Shown: one piece after another, positions 26,301 to 38,300 of the stretch
Numbering within the stretch: position 1 is the first letter of the stretch
How the letters are laid out: each line of letters begins with the position of its first letter
Source: Gyrodactylus bullatarudis
Lineage: Eukaryota; Platyhelminthes; Monogenea; Gyrodactylidea; Gyrodactylidae
Direction of reading: 5' to 3'
Assembly: GCA_012064415.1 (NCBI GenBank)
Contig: SSNU01000094.1
Location: 142,216 to 202,716, forward strand
Length of the DNA: 60,501 bases
Notes under the pieces: model-generated
The model's input: only the letters and a program-made list of their open reading frames with translations
The model's database searches: none
What the model was told of the DNA's origin: nothing
Program-made: the position numbers and the translations under genes

Positions 26301-29300
26301 AATAAATGTGTTTAGGTATGAAAAAATACAGTTACATTTCGTAACAATAAAACTTGGTAACCTTATCTCTAATTATAATGACTTAGAGATAGGTGTTACA
26401 GTAATCGAGTCCTTGTAAACTCAATTTTCGAAAATAAAACCCCTTTTTCAAAATTCACCGCTGAAAAGTCTTGACGTTATCATCAAAATGCGGTTTCAAT
26501 TTCAAAATTTACATTTTCTACTCAGTTCATACTGTATTTTTTAATGGAAAAGTGGTACCTCTTATTTTGGGTCAAGATAACAATTCGATCGTAGAAGTGA
26601 AAAATTTGAATAATTCTACAAATCAGTCATGGTATCTTGATTTAATAATATTGAGAAATTTGGAATAAAATTACTCACAAGCAATATCCAAAGGAAGACC
26701 CTCTGACCAGATTGGCCTGTCCAGGACGCGATTGGTCAATGAGCAGTAGTATTTAGCCCCAATGTCTTCAAATTTTAACTGAAATTGGCCATTATTTGGA
26801 AGAGCTTCCAATTTCTCGATATCTCTAAGATTTCTAGGATCAAATGATACATTCACATTATTCCGATAAAACTTTATTATCGGTAGAGGAAGGCCGCCAT
26901 TATGTTCACATGAAAAGTTGACCAACTCTCCAAGTAAATGTCGTCGGTTTGGTGTCACAACAAGTTTCGGATCTCTTGGGGCATCTGAATAAAAATTAAA
27001 TTCTAATAACTTAACCTAATAATGATATGAGTCATATCATATGACGATGAAAATTTATGATTTTTTCAAAATTTTCTATGGTGAGATATTTCTGGAAATT
27101 CCAAATCTTGTAAAAAAATATTCTTCAAGAGTCCAATTTCAATATATTTATTATGTTATGATTTTAATTCAAAAAAATTTAAAGATCAACCATAAAATTT
27201 TATTGTCTTGAAAGGCTGGGTGATACAGTACTGATACGCTATGCTCAAAAAATATTGTTCTGTAAATATGACAATAGATTTACATTTAAAAATACTTATA
27301 TTCAGTTTTCAAGAATTCAACAATTATTTATTTATTAAAAAAGAATGTAAACAAGGCTTCAAAGAGTTATTGATCCTTCCCTGGGAAAAAATCGATTTAT
27401 ATTCACTATTAATAATCTTTTAAAATTTCCTTTGAACAATCCACATAAACACTAAAGAAAACCTATTTAACTGTCACATTCGAGTTAAATTTTGTTATTC
27501 TACAAAATGAACGCAAAATCTCTTAAGCAATGATTAATCTTATAATTAATATATAAAAAGGGGGGGGGGGGGTAAAACCACGAATTCTGTCATGAAGAAT
27601 AAGTTTTTTCTTCCTACTGGAATAGTGGGAGGGGTTGAGAGAACACTCGCACAAGATTAGCAATAGCCTAACCTTCCAGTGGGAACCGCATAATATAAAT
27701 CTCATGAATCATCATGTTACAATAGATGGGAACAAAAACTCGTTTCATTTGACACTTTGAGAGTACTAATCTACTTTTAATTAATCTTCTAAGCCTTCTT
27801 TTGATAAATTGCCAATCATTATAATGGATATATCTTTGGCGTCACAGCTTTATGACATCAACTATAGTATTTTTTTTATCCCTGGAAGAAAATTAAATAC
27901 TACATGGGCTGCACATAAAGGGTTTAGATATGAATGTTTACTTCCAGGAAATAGGGAAAAAAACAATCTTTCTCTACATCATCATGTAGAACTGTGATTT
28001 ATATTACTCTCTTTCTTCTTCTGATGTATTATTTGGGATGAAAAAATAATTATTTACTTTATTAATTCCTTGACATTCAGAAGGATACCAGGTATGTGCT
28101 GGTGAATGATGGGTTATTCTATTTCTTTCAAGCTATACTGACAGTACACAAATGTGTAGTACACACATTCTTGTAAAATCAAAAGGATAACGATTGAAAA
28201 TCTATCAATTCTCAAATAAATAATCTACCAATGCATTAAAATAAAATCCATTATAAAGCTAACTAATTTTAAAGTTGGGAATCTATGATTTGTACAAGAA
28301 CTTGAACATCAAAGGCTTCGAATCCTTAAAGTCCCACTAAATCATCATTATCATATAAACCAAATTGACATGAAGATGAGAATTTAATATTTTTACAAAA
28401 ACCTCAAGTCAGGAAAAAATTTATTTTTTGGATTCCACTATGAAATGAGCTGATTGGTTTTGAAAACAAAAAAAATTTCCGAAAAAAATTTAATCTGACC
28501 AAAATTGAGCCGCTTTTTGAATTTCGGAAATGCTTTAAATTCCCACTTTTTCAACTTTCAAATCCAAAATTTTTATCGATTTCGAAGATTTGGAGCAGTT
28601 AAATATTTCATAGTGGAATCCAAAAAATAAATTTTTTCCTGACTTTCTGGATAAAAATATTGAGGCTTTTGTAAAAATATTAAATTCTCATCTTCATGTC
28701 AATTAGGTTTACATTAGAGCAATACAATTTCTACTTTTTCGGCTATTTGCTCATTCAATAGAGAATTAAATTTTAAGAAAAAAATCCCATTCACTTGAAT
28801 ATTTTAAATTTTGTTCTGATATAAAAAAACTCATTTGAAAATTTCAATTTCTAAATCCGCGCCAAGAAATTTCGAATGAATTTTACTACGATAATTGATA
28901 AAATTCCTATTTTTGAGCAATCTGTATGACTTTTTGGATGGGAATTATTCTGATAGTTATTTAAAATTCTTTCGCCACATCATCCTTTTCTGAAAATTTT
29001 AATGTGTTTTAAAGAATTTTGGGAAAATATTACCCTAATATACATTACTGTATAATATAATATAAGCAGCTCATTATTTATGCCTCAGAAAATACTCAAT
29101 AATGTCTTGAAACATGCTTAGATAAAAATATTTTTTTAAACTAGAGGTGAACTATGAATGCATTTGGTTGAATCGTATTTACATTTTTATGTTCTTGATT
29201 TGAGAAAAGTCATTTGTGTGACTGAATTTCTGTATCATGTTGTTGAAATGAACCTTTATGAGATGGCTATATCGATTTGATCATTTTGTGTGTTTCAGTT

Positions 29301-32300
29301 TTAGAGAAAAATTTAAAGACCACAATTTTCATCATTGCCTTTTCGAAAGTTAATAATGAAGAAACTTGTACTTTTAATGAAATGATTTCTGAGGTTAAAG
29401 GGGCAATAAATAAGTTTGACTTTTTTTTCATACAGATGGACTATCCCTTCAAAGTTTGGATATGACAATATGGATACTAAAGTTGGCCATTGTTTCTTTA
29501 ACATTCATGCATTGTTAAAAAAATAAGCTTGTACATGTGTTTGTAGTATCAGTTGGTGAAGAAGAGAAATAAGGATACAGGGGGTTTTCATTTGGAGAAG
29601 ATAAAAACCAAACTCGTCAAAAACTGCTAATGTTTACCTTTGATATAAACTTTGTTCAGACACAAAAAATATTGATTTATTCTATCAGAAATATTACTGT
29701 ATCAAGCAAGTGAATAAATGATGATAATATTGTGTTGTTAATGGAATATATACTATTAAATTGAATAACTAATTACAATTTATATTGAGTGATATGAGGG
29801 AAAAATATTTCCAAAAAGTATAAATTCGTGTCCGTAAGAAGTGGCTGGTAATAAAGTTTGAAGAGAGTGTAAACTTTAAACTGTAAACTAATAATAACAA
29901 GGGCCTTAAAGTCCTTTTGGCTGTTTGAGGCCTATTCTCATTTCTATCCATATGAAAGCAATTCAAGTTTTGATTACTCGCCTGGTTTGAAATTTATTAT
30001 AATGAATTATAATACATCATAATTATGGTCTGATAAGGGCGTATTTTATATTAGTTCTTAATGTTGATTTCACATTGTCAGACAAAGTCACACGTTAATC
30101 TTATCTCTTAAAAAACTATCACCCCCCTATAAATACATTTTAGGCGCTTGAGATCTCTCATTTCATTGGTCTGCAAATGAATTTCTGCAAACCCTTATTC
30201 GATTCAATTCATTCTCAAAATGTCAAGGATTGAGCTAGACCACGCATGAAGACTATGCGATTCGTTACGAAATATGCATCAGAATTTCTAGCTCAAAAAC
30301 TATTAATAGATTCCTTTGATTATATTTATCATATTTTTACATCAAGTCCTAATTTTTGTAGATTTTAGGGTCCTAGAAAAAGGGAATAACATCCTATTTT
30401 TTGATGTCCTAATAATTACCCTTCCAAAGAATTCAACTTTTTGAAAAACATCAACTCTTTATTGAATCAGAGAAATTGGCAGAAACCAAAACTTTATTTT
30501 CAAATGGTTCATTAATTGTACTCGAGAATAGAGTGCATTTTAAATTGATTAATTTTTATGGATGAAATCTTAGTAAATTACCTTTTTTGTCTTTGAAGAT
30601 AGAAAAGTATTAACTTGAATAAGGAGAATGTCCAAGAGAACTAAGGAATTTCTAATATTTATTATTAACTTACGGTAGACATCTATTTTAATAGAGGCTA
30701 TCGATGGATCTTTTTTGTCAATTTCGTCTATTCTCCCATACCAATCGGTACTCTGGTACATATTGAGTAGTGAAAATTTCCTTATCAAACATTGGTAAGT
30801 ACCCATGTCGTGATATGAAACATTTCTTATACTCAAACTGGACACGAGCTGATTAATTGAGACGATATCACTGTTACTGTTAAGTGGTACATTATCTTTA
30901 AACCAAATAAACTGATATTGATTGCTCTGTGGACTCTGACTTGCTTGACATTCCAATACTAAATGACTACCTTCATCCAGAGGAGAAGCTGGTTTAGCTA
31001 CCAGAGAATGTACTACTGGTCGATCTGTAATAAGAATATTATAATATTACAATAATTATTGTTAGTTATTTATTGCATTTTACAATACAGTAACGCTATT
31101 CTATTGTCAAATTCTTTCAGAGTTCAAATGTCTCGTATAAATTGTTCGTTCGAATAAATAATTAAGAGAACTCAGAAAAAAACAAAGAAGAAATGTGTGG
31201 AGGAGGGTGAGGAGTGATCTATTTTTATAAAGCTTTAGTTTTGGTTGCGGAGGCTGCGGTTGCGGTGGTGGATGTGGTCATGGTGGTTGTGGCTGCGGAC
31301 ATGGTGGATGTGGCTGCGGACATGGTGGATGTGGTTGTGGTGGAGGATGGGGCTGTGGTAGTGGATGCGGCTGCGGTGGTGGATGCGGCTGTGGTGGCGG
31401 TTGTGGCTGCGGTGGTGGATGTGGCTGCGGTAGTGGATGCGGCTGCGGAGGCTGGGGACACTATGGAATGGGCTATGGTGGCTACGGTCCATGGGGCTAT
31501 GGTTTCGGGTGCGGCTGGTAAATATTACTTGCGAAAAGACTTAGATTCTCAGTTTTATTTGTTCAATAAATTTTAGATAAATTATTGTCAATATTCTTTC
31601 ATTACTTTCAGGTCTATTTGAATAAGATCAGGAATCAATCTAAAGTTTTATTGAATATTAGGTTTGATAATTATATTGATTTGAATTGTTGTCCATTTCA
31701 AGGCTTATATCCTTTTGGGTTGTGAGCAATGTTCAGGGAGCATTCTCATGTACAAAATGCTGGTGAAGAAAATCAAGAAAAACCCAGTATCGATATTTTG
31801 GAATTTTGGAAACAGGTAAAAGTTAAGAAAAGAATTAATTAAATTTTAAATCTGTAATTACTCTCTTTCATTCAGCCCTAAAATCGACATGAAAAATTAT
31901 TTGGGCTAACATAAACCTAATTTTAATCGTATAAAAAAAATAACCACCCCAATATACAATTCAGAATTCAGTTCTCTATCGGTTATTATGAAAAACTTTT
32001 TTTAGTCAAAAATCTATACCATGAACTTGATAGACTATTTCCAAGTAGAATGGAATGTTATTTATCTACTGAAGAATGTGAAAACTCATAAACGAATAGA
32101 AGTGCAAATCTATACTCCCCAAACACGGTTCTCACTTATTTTATTAATTATTATATTAATGAAATTCGAAAATGAAATGTGATACCACAACATAATTATA
32201 AGAATAAGGGTTAATTCTGATTTTGAATTATAATGCAATCTTGAATACTTTAATATTTAGTAAATAATGTTCTTGAATATGAGAAAAAAATATATAATAC

Positions 32301-35300
32301 AGAAATATTTATTTCAAGAGACCATAAGTTTGATTACCAACCGCATCCTCCACAGCCCATACCGCAGCCACCATAGCCACCACAACCGTGACCATAACCC
32401 ATATGTCCGTAGCCACAGCCCATGCCACAGCCACCGCAGCCCATGCCGCAGCCGTATCCACAGCCCATACCGCAACCGGCACCACAGCCACCACAACTAC
32501 AGAAAGATAAATCCGTGTCAGAATAGGAACATGTTGAGGAAAGCTCTCGCCACTCACCCGTATCCACACATGTTCTAAGTTTCACTTGATGCTCGAATCG
32601 GTTACTCAATCTTCTTTTATATTAAGCAAGTTACAGTCTTTCTTTTTTCGAGAACACAGAGACTGACTGACTCTTCTCATACGAATGTGTTGGCCACAAG
32701 CAGAGAAGAATCTAATATAAAAAGAGCAGTGGACTAGCTTAGAGGCATAAAAAAAGAAACTCAAGAATCATGTGTGGATACGGGTGAGTGGGACTTGATC
32801 AGTCGATAGGAACTTCATCTAATCTTGGAATTTCTCTAGTTGTGGTTGTGGTGGCTGTGGTGCCGGTTGCGGTATGGGCTGTGGATACGGCTGCGGCATG
32901 GGCTGCGGTGGCTGTGGCATGGGCTGCGGTGGCTGTGGCATGGGCTGCGGTGGCTGTGGTATGGGCTGTGGCTACGGACATATGGGTTATGGTCACGGTT
33001 GTGGTGGCTATGGTGGCTGCGGCATGGGCTGTGGTGGATGCGGTTGTGGCTGGTAAAAGCGTAGCAAATCTTGCGTTCTGAATTCTCTTGATTTGAAATA
33101 AACACTTTCGAATTTCTGAAATATGTGTTTTCAACTCTGGTATTTTTTATTTTCATATTTTCTTGATCAGGTCGTATATGTCCGATCGGTAATCAGAGGG
33201 TTACTTAAAGACACTTGAAACTGTAAACATTGTAACTTGTAAATTAATTATTGTCTTCATTTCATTATTACGAAATTTCAAACACAAATGACGTTTTCGA
33301 AAAAAATCACAAATTTTCTTTCTTTTTTTTGCCTTATATTCAATTTTTCTGTTCAAAAAATAATGAAAAATTACAATTGTAGTTATTCAACTGTAATCAT
33401 AATTAAAATCGTCAAAACTAATCTTTTTATCCTTAGAGAAACTACTGAATTAGTAGTTCTGATGAATTAATGTTGAGCCTCAAGAAATTTGATTTCAGTG
33501 GTTTAGTCCTTTCGTTACCGGAGGTCATATATGACCTCACTTACATTAAAAAAAAATTTTTATTACTTATTTTTATTAACTATCAGTTATAATGAAATAG
33601 ATAAATTATGTTCTAACTACGGTTCATTATTATTATCAATCTAATAAATGAATGGAAATTGGTATTCAAGCATTTTAAATGGATTTTAAATTCACAATAA
33701 ACTCTTGGCTTGTCTATAAAAGAAATAGTGGCCAATAGGGTAGAGTAAAATTTTTAAGCTCATATTAGGACCAAGTTTTCTGATCAACCATCAATTCTAA
33801 GCAATATTTTGTATTGAAGCATGCGTTGAAAATTACGTCATTCAGTTTTAAAAATTCATAGTTTATCAAATCGTCGCTCAATATTCAACAGAATTTCACT
33901 AAGCAATCACAAAAATCCGGAATATTTTGGCCATTTAATGGATTTCTTAGGTTTTTATCTACCAAAAATAGTCAACTTTGATCAATTATCACGAGAGCCT
34001 TCACGGTAAATCTCGTTGTTTTATCATGTCCGTGGGATATTGTAGGAAAAATCGGCAATGAGATAATGAAGAATGTTTTCCACGAATTAATTTTATAAAA
34101 ATTTGGGCATTAATTCTGCTGATAGTTGTTCTCAAATCTTTCAAGATAATTAGAATTACTTATGTTGCTTACAAGTATGAGGGGTTTTTAATAACCCTCT
34201 GAGTACCAATCATAGATATACGATCTGATCAAGAGAATATAAAAATATATAGAAACTTTTGGAGCTTGTAAGTTTATTTGAAAAGTTATAAAAGTGAAGG
34301 ATTATCAAGCACATTAAAGAAATACAAATTTCAGAAATTCGAAAGTGTTTATTTCAAATCAAGAGAATTCAGAACGCAAGATTTGCTACGCTTTTACCAG
34401 CCACAACCGCATCCGCCATAGCCCATACCGCACCCCATGCCGCAGCCGCCATAGCCACCACAACCGTGACCATAACCCATATGTCCGTAGCCACAGCCCA
34501 TGCCACAGCCACCGCAGCCCATGCCACAGCCACCGCAGCCCATGCCGCAGCCGTATCCACAGCCCATACCGCAACCGGCACCACAGCCACCACAACCACA
34601 ACTAGAGAAATTCCAAGATTAGATGAAGTTCCTATCGACTGATCAAGTCCCACTCACCCGTATCCACACATGATTCTTGAGTTTCTTTTTTTATGCCTCT
34701 AAGCTAGTCCACTGCTCTTTTTATATTAGATTCTTCTCTGCTTGTGGCCAACACATTCGTATGAGAAGAGTCAGTCAGTCTCTGTGTTCTCGAAAAAAGA
34801 AAGACTGTAACTTGCTTAATATAAAAGAAGATTGAGTAACCGATTCGAGCATCAAGTGAAACTTAGAACATGTGTGGATACGGGTGAGTGGCGAGAGCTT
34901 TCCTCAACATGTTCCTATTCTGACACGGATTTATCTTTCTGTAGTTGTGGTGGCTGTGGTGCCGGTTGCGGTATGGGCTGTGGATACGGCTGCGGCATGG
35001 GCTGCGGTGGCTGTGGCATGGGCTGTGGCTACGGACATATGGGTTATGGTCACGGTTGTGGTGGCTATGGTGGCTGCGGTATGGGGTGCGGTATGGGCTA
35101 TGGCGGATGCGGTTGGTAATCCAACTAATGATTTCGTGAAATAAATCTGTTGTTTTCAACTATTCTTCTTTTTTTTGGTTTTGAGTTGTGATAACAGTTT
35201 GCTTATTCTTTCAGTCAAAATTGTTGTTCATTTCATTCAACCTATTTATCTAGGTTAGCAATCGTAATCATATTTAAATATTATTCATATTTTTTTCATT

Positions 35301-38300
35301 CTGATAGGTTTTCTTTCCAACCCTCTTGGTTTCGATTAACTCGGATGTCTGATTTTTTTTTCCAACCTTTTTAACTCTATTGGCAGATTTTTCCATCAAT
35401 TAAATTTCAATTTGATGTTCACAATGTGAACTTTCATTAATTCTATCAATTATATTTCTGGTCAAATAATTCTTTAATATCTCAGCTGAATTTCGGTCTT
35501 TATGAAAATTGTAAATAGTCTTGTCACCGAAAGGGTTTACAATGTTAACTTATCATATACGTTCATTGATTTATGAATTTCTAACCACTAATTCGTTTCC
35601 GGGTATATTGACTTATCTTAAATACTTTAATATAATACTTAAATATTACTTTTCATGATATCTGTTGACTTTTAATGTGAGCTTCATCATTAGCAATAAA
35701 TTATTCCTAATAATTAGGCCGGTGAAAAGTTGAAAATTTCTAATTTCAACCATGAAATAAACAGCTAATTTACATCGGCTTTTTGAATTTTTTCACCGAA
35801 TTCAAATGTGTCTGATAAGGAGTGTTGACAGAATGCTCTTTTTATTGGTTGAAGTATCTCAGTCAGTTATTTCGCTAAATCAGTCGTTGCTGCTTGACTC
35901 ATATTGATCTCAATGGGTTTTTTGGATCACTTTCATTTCGGTTTATATTATGTCATTTTGAGAGACCATATAACCTGTTGGTTGTTGGAACATCTGAGGT
36001 TCAGGTTCGTCACGGGATCAATGTGTTTTTTTCAGGAGCATCGGCTTTAGTTTCTAATTGACTTTGTCCCCAAAGATTTTGGGTTGATGATCTTTGAGTT
36101 TTGTTCTAGTCTTTGTAAACTTGGAACGATCATAGAGTATTTTGTTCCTTGATTCAATATATCTTTCTTTTCTGAGGAGAACCATTCCAACCCCTTTGTC
36201 TAGTTTCGTGAGCTGCAGCATTTTTGTTCCTCTTCATCTTCTCAAGTGCTTAATAGTGTCTGGATTGGAGAGTTTACTTCATGGAATGGATATTCATTGC
36301 AAAATTTGGCCATTGAGAGCTGAAAAAGTTTTCTGGCTTCATCATTCGTTATGAATTTTCCATCTGCTCATTTTTCATTCACGGTTTCGAGTCATCTTTT
36401 TCATAAGCAAGATAATTTGTCGAAGAAAGTCGAAATTTTAATTATAATTGTATCAATCCCTTAGATCCACGATTGATATAATATCAGTGAGATTGTTAAG
36501 AATCTTCTTAGTCACTCCCTAGTTTTGAATGCATCCAATAAAAATTAAGAAACCAATCTTATTTTTTGTTCATTTATTAGCAAAAAATGCCTACTCTCAA
36601 GCGGTATGTGTAGGGCAATATTTCTCAAAGCTCAAAAATGTTTTATTAAACAAAAGAACAAACAATTTCCATCTAAAACTCTATTTCATGCTATTGTTAA
36701 AATAATTTTGAATATCAATAAATTTTTATCTTAAGGCCCATGCACATGTAACTTACCTAGAAAAGAATGTCGATTTTCTAAGATCAAAAATGTCGAAATA
36801 TTTTACCGGCCTAGTAATAATTTATTACATTAGAAAATAACCAAAAATAGTAAGAGGCCAATGTCAAGTACCAATACCTATGTCATTAACAACAAACTTC
36901 TTCTGAAAAACATGTTTCATGATTTTGTAATGTTGGTTTGATTCGAAGTTGGGAATCTATGATTTTCACGAGGATCTGAATTTATTCAATGAAAATATAA
37001 TAATGTATTTCATTTGGAATTCACATAATGTTGTCTTCTTTTTTCATGTAAAGAAAAAAAATATTTTTGAGAAAAATAAGGATATTCTCAAAATTAGATA
37101 TACCCTCAAATAACCGTTTTTTTAACTTTAAGTTATAACTTTTCATCACTTTTGAGGATGACCAGAGAATGTTTGCTACGGTGAAAATTAGACAGGGGGG
37201 TCAATAAATAGCGTTGAACATTCGACAAATCCACTGTGTTCGAGTTTATCGAAAAGTCATTGATTTTAAGGAAGTCGAAACAGTCAAAGAATAGGTATTC
37301 AAGTCTAAACGAGAATGATTAGCATAAATGAAGTTTAAGCATAAGCGATTTCCTAATCTGATTCAAATCCTAGTTCTGATCCAAAAAGACTTCTTCTGAG
37401 CACTATCCAACAATCAAACGAATGAAAAAAAATCACTAGAATTTTAGGAATTAAGGTATATTTTACCGATGCAAAATTAGGAAAAAGAACTTATATTCTT
37501 GGAAAATATGGATTTCAAATATGATACAAATTAGCTATATGTTGAAAAAGAAGAATAATATAATGGACCAGGAATGAGTGACTTTAATATTAAGTAGAAA
37601 TAAGAAAAGTGACACAGAAAGCTAAAACTTCAATTGAGGGGGAGAGAGAGAGGAGGATTTATTTCCTTAAATTATTGGTTAGATTACGAAAAATGGAATA
37701 TCAAGCAAATGAAACTGGTAAAAAGAGGAACACATAAGTCAGAAATTCGAAAGTGTTTATTTCAAATCAAGGGACTTCAGGTATAAACGCAGGATTTGCT
37801 ACGCTTGTTCTTGAATATGAGAAAAAAATATATAATACAGAAATATTTATTTCAAGAGACCATAAGTTTGATTACCAACCGCATCCGCCATAGCCCATAC
37901 CGCAGCCACCATAGCCACCACAACCGTGACCATAACCCATATGTCCGTAGCCACAGCCCATGCCACAGCCACCGCAGCCGTATCCACAGCCCATACCGCA
38001 ACCGGCACCACAGCCACCACAACTACAGAAAGATAAATCCGTGTCAGAATAGGAACATGTTGAGGAAAGCTCTCGCCACTCACCCGTATCCACACATGAT
38101 CTCTAGTTGTGGTTGTGGTGGCTGTGGTGCCGGTTGCGGTATGGGCTGTGGATACGGCTGCGGCATGGGCTGCGGTGGCTGTGGCATGGGCTGCGGTGGC
38201 TGTGGCATGGGCTGCGGTGGCTGTGGCATGGGCTGTGGCTACGGACATATGGGTTATGGTCACGGTTGTGGTGGCTATGGCGGCTGCGGCATGGGCTGTG

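Larger units (their letters stand above)
32334..35119. repeat. large inverted duplication of divergent mini-gene pairs
   Basis: Left arm 32334-33123 (genes B and C) and right arm about 34332-35119 (genes D and E) are reverse complements, nearly identical in spacer and introns and differing mainly by whole repeat units in the coding parts. About 1.2 kb of other sequence separates the arms. Confidence 0.8.

Noticed and set aside
31225..31492. Long Ala/Val/Thr- or His/Ser/Arg-rich frames over the mini-gene repeats, on both strands at 31-40 kb and 55 kb
   Set aside because: These are other-frame readings of GGC/TGT repeats. Only the GCG frame has the shared exon 1, splice phase and CGW ending.
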